The position numbers and the translations under genes were made by a program. From positions 1-64,000 of the IMG/VR virus record IMGVR_UViG_3300036715_000626: a stretch of DNA of 64,000 nt. One strand, 5' to 3'. The stretch comes from a virus. The notes under the pieces are model-generated. The model saw only the letters and a list, made by a program, of their open reading frames with translations. It was not told where the DNA came from and made no database searches. How positions within the stretch are numbered: position 1 is the stretch's first letter; each line of letters opens with the position of its first letter. Shown one piece after another: positions 8,517 to 16,839 of this stretch.

Positions 8517-9959
8517 TTAATAGTGAGGTGTCGTGGATTGATTATAGGTTGCTTCTATAATATTTGCAAAGTCGTTGATTATCCCATTCTTATTGAGGTT
8601 ATCAGTAATAACAGGTACATACAAACTATCTGCGAAGGTAGGGAACCGGAATGGAATCATTGTGTTATAATTAACACTTACCGCAATACTAGTATCACCC
8701 AGTACATTAGCCGAGATATGCACTTCTACTTGTAACATGTTACCCTTAGTGATCTCAGGTAGTAGAATATTTTTGATTCTTGATACTGCTTTATTTACGT
8801 AAGCTTGAATATCAATACCTTCGATAAATGATTTAGCATCAGTTACTACTACAAGAGGTTGTCCTGATGTATTAGACATCGATAATGACATTACCGATAA
8901 CAAACACTCTGACATAATACTCGTCATCGTTTGCGATACTGTTGTTGAAATCATCGTTTCGATAGTTGGCTGCATCATAGGTGCGGTATGTTCCGTATCT
9001 AAGATTGTAGAGAAATTCTGCAAACCGATATCGTTAACATTGTCAAACATGGTAGTGTGTGTACTGAGACCTGGGTCGAGTATCTTTAACGTTGCTAATG
9101 TAAATGATGTTGGTGTAAACATACCTGTTATCGCGTACAACGAATAGATAAACGGCATATGCATAAGCGATTGCTCACTAAGTGCATAACCAGCAGTTTC
9201 ACAAATACCTGCAGTATCTTCGATTCTACCAGCGTTAGATCGTGCTTCCAAGAATGAATTCAAGGTCTTCGTAAAATATGTCATAGGATCGTTATTCATA
9301 CGATCTGATGTATTACTTTTACCATTGATACTTCCGGTGGTGTTAACTACGTTAGTATTGTTATCCCCGTGGAGTTCCAACGTACCGATCGTTTCAATAA
9401 CATCTTTCGGTCGAATAAGTTTAAGATCGCCAATAGATTCAACTTCTTCATATCGATTACCTCCAGCAAGATCTGTTACCACATTAAACGTACTATGCGG
9501 CGTAACATGCCAGTAACCGAAAGCATCCATAGTTCGTACTACGTTAGTAATACTATTGATGTAGAACATCATATTAGGATCTACGAAACCGGATATACTT
9601 GGATCATGATATTCTGAAAACCCTTGTATATAACTAACCATGATAGATCCACCTTGACCACCAAATGCTGATTCAACTTCTAACAAAAACCGAAGTCTTT
9701 GAGTACCCCACCCATTAGGAATAGTTGCCATGCCTACTGGCGATGAGCTTATCCCAATAATGTCCGGCATTGTATTCGAAAAATCCCAGTTATTGATAGG
9801 TGTGTTTCTCATAGCACCGCGTGTGTCGAAGTATGCTTCCAATCTCGATAAATCGTTATGGGTTCCTCTGACACTAAATGGTCTTTGATATACATCTTGA
9901 TAACTATTACGTGTAGCTATCAAAAGTAACTTATTAATTTTTATACCTGAATTGTTCAT
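8517..9959 (-). CDS. Probable conserved virion protein (480 aa)
   Basis: Segments such as VSYIQGFSEYHD, SGFVDPNMMFYINSITNVVRT and the glycine-rich FGGQGGSIMV around residues 90-140 resemble a long protein I recall from jumbo phages that is usually listed as a virion protein without known function; that memory is not firm. There are no membrane segments. The start codon overlaps the stop of 9956-11557 by four bases, so translation is coupled. A tail or baseplate role is possible but not shown. Confidence 0.8.
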   Translation of the reverse strand: MNNSGIKINKLLLIATRNSYQDVYQRPFSVRGTHNDLSRLEAYFDTRGAMRNTPINNWDFSNTMPDIIGISSSPVGMATIPNGWGTQRLRFLLEVESAFGGQGGSIMVSYIQGFSEYHDPSISGFVDPNMMFYINSITNVVRTMDAFGYWHVTPHSTFNVVTDLAGGNRYEEVESIGDLKLIRPKDVIETIGTLELHGDNNTNVVNTTGSINGKSNTSDRMNNDPMTYFTKTLNSFLEARSNAGRIEDTAGICETAGYALSEQSLMHMPFIYSLYAITGMFTPTSFTLATLKILDPGLSTHTTMFDNVNDIGLQNFSTILDTEHTAPMMQPTIETMISTTVSQTMTSIMSECLLSVMSLSMSNTSGQPLVVVTDAKSFIEGIDIQAYVNKAVSRIKNILLPEITKGNMLQVEVHISANVLGDTSIAVSVNYNTMIPFRFPTFADSLYVPVITDNLNKNGIINDFANIIEATYNQSTTPHY

Positions 9960-11557
9960 GCTATTCTTAACCTTTCGTGTTGAATAATAAATTCTGCAAG
10001 CTGTATCTTAAGATCGGAAGGAAGTATCTTGTTGATATTTTTATCTTCCCCTAGAACTTCAATAACGTAATTGTCGTAAGCCGTTGGTATCCAACGTTTT
10101 CCGAATAAATCATTTGTCATTTCGTTAATAGATTCTTCCACAAGATTAGCAGATGTTTCAGCATTAACAACTCTATTGTAAGGGAAGTAATAACCTAAAT
10201 CATCTTTAATGGTTTGTGATAGTCTAGAACGATTGACAGTAATGTTGATGTAATGAGCATTACTGCTAGAATTATCAACATACGCCGTTAATAACAAAGC
10301 CAGGTTCTTGTAACCCATACCCCATAAATAAATAAACCCTATTGATAATAGGTTAATGATACCTTCAATACGAATATAAGCCAATCCTCTTGGATCGATA
10401 ATATCCTTAAAGATAATTGCTAATAGGTTTATCTGTTGCTGGTGTATGTTACCCGTAAAGAAGTATCTACAGAATGCTAGTGCATCTATTAAAACCATAT
10501 TCGATACTGTTACTCTGCCTTGCATATCGATATCAAGAGAGATAGGCATTTGTGCCAATACCATATGTATATTAGAAACACTCCAGTCCATCTCTACCTC
10601 ATGACCAGGAGCAAGACTACTTGTCATACGATAACTTTCTAGAACCGATTCTTTATCACCCTCACCAGAGTCAGGATCTGATAAAACTGTCTTATCGCGT
10701 ATAGATTTTGAAACATCTCCGTTGTTACGAAGTTTGTTATTAATAAAGTTATACACCCGTGTGATTATGTTTTTTTCTTCATTATCATTAACGAGTGTAG
10801 CGATACTTATCTTTTGTATTACTACAATAGCCAAAATATACATAGACATTTCACTTTTAGGAATCTGTCTTTCGATAATACGGATAGCATCAGCTTCGTT
10901 ATCATTCGTAGGTGCCACTACTAACTTCTCTACCCAACCAAATAGTTTTAACATAGCTGGTGTCGCGAATAGTCTGTGTGAAGAGATAAAGTAGAATAAC
11001 AAATACTCTTTATGTGGACCAGAGAAATCTTTTTGCTTAACATACGCAAATTGACCTAATGGACCCATGACACTTTTAATAATAACCGCGAGTGCTGCGA
11101 ACTCTAGGTAATCATCTTTAAGATAGGTTTGTACTCGTGAACCTCTACCATCCTGTTCGATCAGCATATCGAACTCTTCTTTCAAATTGTTCGGAACTTT
11201 AAGACGATAGATATGCTTAATGTAATTAAACACATCTTCAATATCGAACATATCCAATATCGGATGAGCGATTTCGTATGGAAGAGGAGTTAGATCTTTA
11301 CGAGGAATACTGTTAACGATAGCATCATCAGCTTCTACATAAAGTTTAAAGAGTTCTTTCTTAAAGTCTTCACCTTTATAATCCACATAACTGTTCAATA
11401 ACATGAACTGGTGGTCTGGGTCTAACTCATCTTTGTTACGTTTGCTGATGATGCTACTAATAACAAATTCTACTACGTTACCACCATACTCTACAGCTAC
11501 AGTGATATCGCCGCGACTGCTAACGTTTAACAATCGATACATTTCGGTTCTTACCAT
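9956..11557 (-). CDS. Unknown jumbo-phage protein (533 aa)
   Basis: The open frame extends to a TTG at 11584, but CCAGGAGAAGAA sits right before the ATG at 11557, so I use that. The protein is acidic to neutral, mostly helical, with a conserved-looking segment around residue 310 (SDPDSGEGDKESVLESYRM). I cannot name a family. It heads a three-gene coupled operon down to 7111, driven from the candidate promoter at 11626-11639, with an 18-base palindrome in its leader. Confidence 0.85.
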   Translation of the reverse strand: MVRTEMYRLLNVSSRGDITVAVEYGGNVVEFVISSIISKRNKDELDPDHQFMLLNSYVDYKGEDFKKELFKLYVEADDAIVNSIPRKDLTPLPYEIAHPILDMFDIEDVFNYIKHIYRLKVPNNLKEEFDMLIEQDGRGSRVQTYLKDDYLEFAALAVIIKSVMGPLGQFAYVKQKDFSGPHKEYLLFYFISSHRLFATPAMLKLFGWVEKLVVAPTNDNEADAIRIIERQIPKSEMSMYILAIVVIQKISIATLVNDNEEKNIITRVYNFINNKLRNNGDVSKSIRDKTVLSDPDSGEGDKESVLESYRMTSSLAPGHEVEMDWSVSNIHMVLAQMPISLDIDMQGRVTVSNMVLIDALAFCRYFFTGNIHQQQINLLAIIFKDIIDPRGLAYIRIEGIINLLSIGFIYLWGMGYKNLALLLTAYVDNSSSNAHYINITVNRSRLSQTIKDDLGYYFPYNRVVNAETSANLVEESINEMTNDLFGKRWIPTAYDNYVIEVLGEDKNINKILPSDLKIQLAEFIIQHERLRIA

Positions 11558-11571
11558 TTCTTCTCCTGGTA

Positions 11572-11589
11572 ATGATTTGCGCAAATCAT
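11572..11589. promoter_or_regulatory. 18-base palindrome in the 11557 gene leader
   Basis: ATGATTTGCGCAAATCAT is a perfect palindrome a few bases upstream of the ribosome-binding site. It could be an operator for a dimeric regulator or an RNA hairpin controlling translation. Its core TTGCGCAA also occurs in the leader of the gene at 62091-62702. Confidence 0.4.
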
Positions 11590-11625
11590 CTTTTTGTGTT
11601 AATATACCATAACACCATGGTTATA

Positions 11626-11639
11626 TTAATAATATGTGG
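11626..11639 (-). promoter_or_regulatory. Candidate promoter for the 11557-7111 operon
   Basis: The minus strand reads CCCACATATTATTAATATAA here, about 70 bases before the start codon, almost the same as the strings at 5051-5064 and 62807-62820. Confidence 0.45.
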
Positions 11640-11656
11640 GTAAAAAAATATAGACA

Positions 11657-11677
11657 TAGTACCAGAAACTGGTACTA
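11657..11677 (-). terminator. Intrinsic terminator after 11675-12358
   Basis: A 9-bp stem with an AAA loop overlaps the stop codon and is followed on the minus strand by ATATTTTTTTA, the classic hairpin plus U-tract arrangement. Confidence 0.75.
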
Positions 11678-12358
11678 CAGCAATTCTTCAATTGAACTAG
11701 TAAAGTCTATGTTAGAGGCGTTACTAGTAGATGGTGGTGTAGTTTGACGAGCCGTTGCTACCGGAACCGGTGTATTTTGTTTCACCATATCTGTATAAGC
11801 TTCTTTGGACATGATAGATTTTAAAAGATCCAAGTAACTTTTAGCATAAAGTGTGCTGAGGATACGTTTATCGGTGATAATGTTATTTAAATCATCGTAA
11901 AACACGAACCATTTATCCGATGGCATTAAATAGAACTTAAGTTTACGTTTACCCTCTTCAATCGCAGCGATAAAGATAACGCCTTCTTTATCACGACCAA
12001 CGTGTACTTTAGCCTGTAGGTAGATGGTATTAGTTTTAACACCATTTTCAAACTTAACGTTATTACAATCGATACTGTATTTGATTTCGTCTTTACTCGC
12101 GATTACTTTCTCAATCCGATCCATAAGGATACCGAATGTAACGTAGTCAAATGGAGCTGTGATGAATGTATCATAATTGAACTTAGCATTGGGTTGTCTA
12201 TTACCATTAGAGGTATAAACATTGATACGTGGATAACCCGCACGAATACTCCATGCTAGTAAACCATAATCATCTTTGTCGTTGTTGTCCTTGTAATCTT
12301 TACGTAGACTCAGTGGTGTAAGTTTAATAAACTTAACTGCGGGTTTTTGATCTGCCAT
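11675..12358 (-). CDS. Conserved phage protein, possibly nucleic-acid binding
   Basis: The 227-residue protein contains GLLAWSIRAGYPRINVYT near residue 32 and a later VHVGRDKEGVIFIAAI strand pair, a pattern I associate with a widespread phage protein of unknown role. After a Pro/Thr/Ser linker (about residues 196-215) it ends in the short acidic-hydrophobic tail IDFTSSIEELL, like the protein-docking tails of single-stranded DNA-binding proteins. An SSB-like role is therefore a guess from shape only. A clear AGGAG precedes the ATG. Confidence 0.85.
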   Translation of the reverse strand: MADQKPAVKFIKLTPLSLRKDYKDNNDKDDYGLLAWSIRAGYPRINVYTSNGNRQPNAKFNYDTFITAPFDYVTFGILMDRIEKVIASKDEIKYSIDCNNVKFENGVKTNTIYLQAKVHVGRDKEGVIFIAAIEEGKRKLKFYLMPSDKWFVFYDDLNNIITDKRILSTLYAKSYLDLLKSIMSKEAYTDMVKQNTPVPVATARQTTPPSTSNASNIDFTSSIEELL

Positions 12359-12367
12359 TTCATTCTC

Positions 12368-13207
12368 CTAAAATAATTTTCTGTAACCAGCGATCAACTC
12401 TTTGAGTAGAGAAGATTTAGACGTATCGTAGATAACTTTATCTCTGGTAGTTTTACCAGTCCAGTTATTGTCATGCGCGATATTGAACAGCTCTATACGA
12501 GTTGATAACTTCAGCGGTTTTGTTATGGTATTATCACCAAGTATATAGAGTAACTCTTCCATAAACGGAAATAGATCTAAAGGTTTGGCTCCGATAGAGT
12601 GATACTTTGTATTCCAATCTATCTTTTCTTTTAACTTTCCGGTATGTGATTCTAATAACGCAAGCTGTTTAACATTTTTAATGTTAAGCAAATCAGTAAC
12701 CATACTTGTTGTTATAAGAACCTTTCCTTCAGTAGGAACTAATTTGAAATCTGTTATTACTGGAAGCACAGATAACTTTGGTAACAGTTTTAATACCGTA
12801 CGAAGTTTTGATATTTCATCATACAGTTTACCATTACCAGGTCCTTTACCTGTGTTTAGAACTTGTGTTACCTTTAAGTAATCCGGCATGTAGATAAGCG
12901 GTTTACATTTAGTCCCATTGTACAATCCGGCTATAACACTTATCTCTTCGAGAACAGCTTCTATAAATGTCTTGTTATAGATAATGAGATCACGGTTTTT
13001 AACGTTAGTAGCTGAGATAATATTTCTAGCGAGTGTATAAACACTAAACACATGAAATTTATAATCATCAACTTTTAACTTGTTAGGTATCACGCGATCT
13101 TTATCGTACTTATCTATGGTATTCTCAAAAAGACTTTCAAGAGCCAATCCAGTACCAATAGATAATGGAAATGAACTAAACGTTCGGTCTAGAAAGATGT
13201 TATCCAT
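12368..13207 (-). CDS. Conserved jumbo-phage protein of unknown function
   Basis: I take the ATG at 13207, which has AGGAG seven bases before it; the longer frame to 13246 runs into the preceding gene without a ribosome-binding site. The ~279-residue product starts with a segment FPLSIGTGLALESLF and then IDKYDKDRVIP, a pattern I recall from proteins in other large phages but with no assigned role. No membrane segments are seen. It overlaps the small membrane protein 13200-13391 by eight bases, so the two are coupled. Confidence 0.85.
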   Translation of the reverse strand: MDNIFLDRTFSSFPLSIGTGLALESLFENTIDKYDKDRVIPNKLKVDDYKFHVFSVYTLARNIISATNVKNRDLIIYNKTFIEAVLEEISVIAGLYNGTKCKPLIYMPDYLKVTQVLNTGKGPGNGKLYDEISKLRTVLKLLPKLSVLPVITDFKLVPTEGKVLITTSMVTDLLNIKNVKQLALLESHTGKLKEKIDWNTKYHSIGAKPLDLFPFMEELLYILGDNTITKPLKLSTRIELFNIAHDNNWTGKTTRDKVIYDTSKSSLLKELIAGYRKLF

Positions 13208-13391
13208 AGTAATTCTCCTCTTCATCGTAGATACATTCTTCAGCACATAAATAATCTTGTTTACCTATAAGTAAAAGATAGATATAAGCTACGCAAAAAG
13301 CGATACTACCAATTATAGACATTACAATCACTGCGGTCCATCCTAAAATAAGCGCACCAGCAGTTAGTATAAAATTCTTCACACCATTCAT
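13200..13391 (-). CDS. Small membrane protein (63 aa)
   Basis: The start is the ATG at 13391 with AAGGAG seven bases upstream; the TTG two codons before is not needed. One long or two short transmembrane helices cover residues ~8-42 (ILTAGALILGWTAVIVMSII and following), and the C-terminus is acidic with two cysteines (CAEECIYDEEENYYG). It is probably an inner-membrane peptide of the infected cell; its role is unknown. Confidence 0.75.
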   Translation of the reverse strand: MNGVKNFILTAGALILGWTAVIVMSIIGSIAFCVAYIYLLLIGKQDYLCAEECIYDEEENYYG

Positions 13392-13414
13392 ATTCAACTC
13401 CTTAATAGTATACT

Positions 13415-13424
13415 TTAATAATAT
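13415..13424 (-). promoter_or_regulatory. Candidate promoter core
   Basis: ATATTATTAA on the minus strand, about 25-30 bases before the small membrane protein gene, matches the core found at other unit starts. Confidence 0.35.
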
Positions 13425-13446
13425 ATCTTTAACATGTATTAAAAAC

Positions 13447-14580
13447 TTATGCTATTTTTTCTAGGATCAAATTGAACTCAGAACGGGCTACTGAAATAAG
13501 CGTGTTGTCTAGGTTATGTTTTTCTAATTCTTTAAATAGCAGCTCGTGAATATTATCTTTAGTTATATGGAAACTTTCTTCAATATTCTTAACCGTGAGC
13601 AGATCACTTGTATTAGAAACGTCTTCTTTATTACTGGTTTCTACTTTAATATTGTATCCGAGATACTTTTCACGCATTGCACGTATACTTTTATTAAGAT
13701 ATACTTCTTTAGGCACTATACACCGAACACTGCTACCCATAGGTAGCTTGTAAATCTTCTTATCCACATCATTAAGAATAGCTTCTATGTCCGTATCAGT
13801 ATACGTATAGGTTTTAAACAACATAGCGTGTTTATTTCTTACGAAAATAAACTCAGATTCGCGATCTTTAATAAGTTTTACAAAGATACCGCCTTTATCT
13901 TCTTCCTCGTTATGTGCAAGTCTATCAAAACTACCTTGAGCAAGTATACGATCAAATATTGAGGGAGTATGTATGTGCCCTATATGTATGTAGTACTTAA
14001 CTATATCTAGATAAAGACTCTCGTCGTGAGATGATTTAAGTTTTACCATTGGTAACTGATAGTTAAACTGCCCGTGCATGATAGCTATATCAACTTGAAC
14101 TAAATTATTCTCGATAAGAAGCTTTTTGACATCTTCATAAGTATCATGCGCGTCATGTTTATACTCATCTGGTATATATAACACATTAAGATTGTATTCT
14201 GGTATATTCTCGATATGGATTGTATCTATATACTTAAAATCTATATCTATACTTAACTTGGTTATTAAACTATTAATTAATTTAGATTGTCTCCAATCGT
14301 GAGACGGAGTACCTTCTAATATACGCAGTTTAATATTATTTGTACTGCAGTATAGTACCAATTCGGTTAACCATTCCATAGCTAACAAGTATTCTTTACT
14401 GTTATTAGTAAGTAACTTATCGAATATATCTCCCGCTAAGAAAATGATATTCAGTTGTTTAAATAACTTATGATTTTCTACCAAGTATTTTTTAAGATTC
14501 TCTATAATTTGTTCTGTTTTATTAGTATTATGTCCCAGATGAATATCACTAAGAACAAGATAGTTTATTATACTTTTCAT
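13447..14580 (-). CDS. SbcD/Mre11-like metallophosphoesterase (nuclease)
   Basis: The start is the ATG at 14580 with AAAGGG upstream, giving 377 residues. All calcineurin-type metal-binding motifs are visible: DIHLGHN (D12, H14), GDIFD near residue 47, a TPSHDW block in place of the usual GNHD, IMHGQFN, and GHIHTP followed by GSFDR. This is the nuclease subunit type of SbcCD, Mre11-Rad50 or T4 gp47-gp46, which processes DNA ends and hairpins during replication and recombination. The expected SbcC/gp46 ATPase is not in this window and may be elsewhere. GNHD changed to GTPSHD is a small oddity, but His and Asp remain. It is divergent from the terminase gene. Confidence 0.9.
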   Translation of the reverse strand: MKSIINYLVLSDIHLGHNTNKTEQIIENLKKYLVENHKLFKQLNIIFLAGDIFDKLLTNNSKEYLLAMEWLTELVLYCSTNNIKLRILEGTPSHDWRQSKLINSLITKLSIDIDFKYIDTIHIENIPEYNLNVLYIPDEYKHDAHDTYEDVKKLLIENNLVQVDIAIMHGQFNYQLPMVKLKSSHDESLYLDIVKYYIHIGHIHTPSIFDRILAQGSFDRLAHNEEEDKGGIFVKLIKDRESEFIFVRNKHAMLFKTYTYTDTDIEAILNDVDKKIYKLPMGSSVRCIVPKEVYLNKSIRAMREKYLGYNIKVETSNKEDVSNTSDLLTVKNIEESFHITKDNIHELLFKELEKHNLDNTLISVARSEFNLILEKIA

Positions 14581-14620
14581 ATACACCCTTTGATTAATCA
14601 GATATAAACTTTATTTTAAA

Positions 14621-14627
14621 ATATTAT
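14621..14627 (+). promoter_or_regulatory. Candidate promoter core between nuclease and terminase genes
   Basis: TTTTAAAATATTATACGG lies between the divergent genes; the plus strand gives ATATTAT and the minus strand TATAATATT, about 50 bases from each start. Confidence 0.4.
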
Positions 14628-14679
14628 ACGGTAATCGAAAAAACTGCTTATAATTGACTAAATGACGCAAGGAGCGCGT

Positions 14680-16809
14680 ATGATACTTTTTAAATCCAAT
14701 TGGGAAAATTACCCTGAAGCTATTATAGATTTAAAAACTTCTAATCCAACCTTTATACGCATAGCTGGGTTATACAAATCAATGGGTATTGAGAATGCTG
14801 AATTTTGTTTAGCGCTACACGATGTAACACTAGTAGGAGTTGACCCATACTCTACTGAATTAACTATGGAACAAAAACAACGTATTGCTATAGAATGTAA
14901 AATTAACCCGTGGTACTTTTTTAGAGAAGTCGTTAGAGTACCTGCTGTTGCTGGTCCCGATAATAAACCGTTAAGAGCTAATCGCCTTAACATCTCTTTA
15001 TTTTGGTTATTCTTTAACCACATAACCACTATGGCTATCGCACCACGTCAAACAGGTAAGAGTATTTCTACCGATAGTCTTATGATTTACTTATTCGCAG
15101 TAGCTACTCTTAATACGGATATAAATCTTCTTACTAAAGATGATAACCTTCGTATGAAAAATATACAACGTTTAAAAGATCTTAGAGATGGTTTACCACC
15201 ATATCTTAATCTTAAAACAAGAGCTGACACTAATAATACTGAAAAACTAACTATGTCTGCTTTAGGTAATACCTACCATTCTAACGTAGGGCAACCTTCT
15301 GATAAAGCAGCTCTTAACCTTGGTCGTGGTATGACCATTCCTATTAACCAAGTGGATGAGATTGCGTTTATTCGTAATATACAAATAACATTACCAGCTA
15401 TGCTCGCAGCTACTGGTGCTGCGCGTGACTCTGCTGAGGAAGCTGGTGCTCCATACGGCAATATTTTTACAACTACTCCTGGTTACTTAAGTAGTGAATC
15501 TGGTAAGTTCGCTTATAACATTTATAGCACTAGTTTCAGATGGACAGAAAAACTATTTGACTGCAGTGGTCTTCCTGAACTTAAAGATACTATTATTAAA
15601 AATACTCCTGGTAAAAATTACCGTGTACTGTTAGAATATAACCATCGTCAATTAGGGTTTACCGATGATTGGTTACGTGGTAAAATACAAGATGCTATGT
15701 CTTCTGGTGAAGATGCCGGAGCTGACTTCTTGAATCTATGGGCTGAAGGTAGTGAGGTATCTCCTATACCTAAACATTTACTTAAAGCTATTAAAGCTTC
15801 TGTTATTAAAGAACCGTATATCGAGATATCTAAATACGGATATATTACTCGTTGGTATATTAAAGAAGAGATTGTTAATAACAATATAGATAACCGTAAA
15901 GTAGTATTGTCTTTGGATACTTCTGATGCTGTTGGTAACGATGATATTGGTATGGTGTTAAGAGATGTTAGCACCGGAGAAGTATTAGCAGTTGGTGTTT
16001 ATAACGAAACTAACTTAATCACATTCTCAGAATGGATAGCGTATCTAATAGAACGCTTTCCTAACATGACAACTATTATAGAACGTCGCAGTAGTGGTGT
16101 TGCTATTATCGATAACTTATTGAAAATATTACCTACTATGGGAATCGATCCGTTTAGACGATTGTTTAACTGGGTTACTAACGATGCAGATGTTAACTTA
16201 CGTTATCGTGAGGAGGTGATAGATGTACCTATGGGTCGTAGAGATCTTAATGTGTATGTCAGATACCGAAAAGAGTTTGGATATGCTACATCAGGCTCTG
16301 GTAGAGCTGCTCGTGATAACCTATATGGTACTGCGTTTATGCCATCTATCAAATACACTGGTACTAGTGTTCGTGATAGAACACTTATCGATCAAATCTC
16401 CGGACTTACAAGACGTAATGACAGAATTGACCATGCTGTAGGTGAACACGATGACTTAGTTATCGCTTGGTTGCTTGGTTACTGGTTCTTATTAGAAGGT
16501 AAGAATAAACAATATTATGGTTTACCTAACAGTATTGTATTGTCCAATGTTATCATGACTATGATAAACGAAGAAGGCGGTCAAGAAGCTGTTGATAACA
16601 AGAATAGACAACTTAGAATAAAATCTGAGTTAGATGCTATGCTAGAACAATTACGTAGTGAACGTAATCCTATGAAATTACTTGTGTTACAGAATAGAAT
16701 AAAACACAAGTATAAAGATATTGATACTACGATTATACAATCGTTTAACATCGAATCTTTGTTAGAGAATATTATGTTAGAGAAAAAACGAAACATGAAC
16801 AGAAGATAA
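14680..16809 (+). CDS. terL: Terminase large subunit (DNA-packaging ATPase and nuclease)
   Basis: The motor protein that cuts and pumps phage DNA into the prohead. Starting at 14680, where AAGGAG precedes the ATG (an in-frame ATG at 14662 has no such site), it has 709 residues. The ATPase shows a Walker A APRQTGKS near residue 121, Walker B QVDEIAF near 224 and a motif III TTPG. The RNase H-like nuclease shows LSLDTSDAVGNDD, then IIERRSSG, then GEHDDLVIAW, giving the expected acidic triad. The length and motif spacing fit large myovirus terminases. It stands alone as a plus-strand gene, closed by a 16-bp hairpin. Confidence 0.95.
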   Translation: MILFKSNWENYPEAIIDLKTSNPTFIRIAGLYKSMGIENAEFCLALHDVTLVGVDPYSTELTMEQKQRIAIECKINPWYFFREVVRVPAVAGPDNKPLRANRLNISLFWLFFNHITTMAIAPRQTGKSISTDSLMIYLFAVATLNTDINLLTKDDNLRMKNIQRLKDLRDGLPPYLNLKTRADTNNTEKLTMSALGNTYHSNVGQPSDKAALNLGRGMTIPINQVDEIAFIRNIQITLPAMLAATGAARDSAEEAGAPYGNIFTTTPGYLSSESGKFAYNIYSTSFRWTEKLFDCSGLPELKDTIIKNTPGKNYRVLLEYNHRQLGFTDDWLRGKIQDAMSSGEDAGADFLNLWAEGSEVSPIPKHLLKAIKASVIKEPYIEISKYGYITRWYIKEEIVNNNIDNRKVVLSLDTSDAVGNDDIGMVLRDVSTGEVLAVGVYNETNLITFSEWIAYLIERFPNMTTIIERRSSGVAIIDNLLKILPTMGIDPFRRLFNWVTNDADVNLRYREEVIDVPMGRRDLNVYVRYRKEFGYATSGSGRAARDNLYGTAFMPSIKYTGTSVRDRTLIDQISGLTRRNDRIDHAVGEHDDLVIAWLLGYWFLLEGKNKQYYGLPNSIVLSNVIMTMINEEGGQEAVDNKNRQLRIKSELDAMLEQLRSERNPMKLLVLQNRIKHKYKDIDTTIIQSFNIESLLENIMLEKKRNMNRR

Positions 16810-16838
16810 CTACTACGGTAACCCGTAGTAGTTATCTT
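16803..16838. terminator. Bidirectional terminator after terminase
   Basis: A 16-bp perfect stem with a TAAC loop overlaps the terminase stop codon and ends just before the stop of the convergent fibre gene. Confidence 0.75.
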
Positions 16839-16839
16839 G

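Noticed and set aside
9956-11584. TTG start at 11584 for the 533-residue protein
   Set aside because: It overlaps the palindrome and has no ribosome-binding site, while the ATG at 11557 has AGGAG at good spacing.
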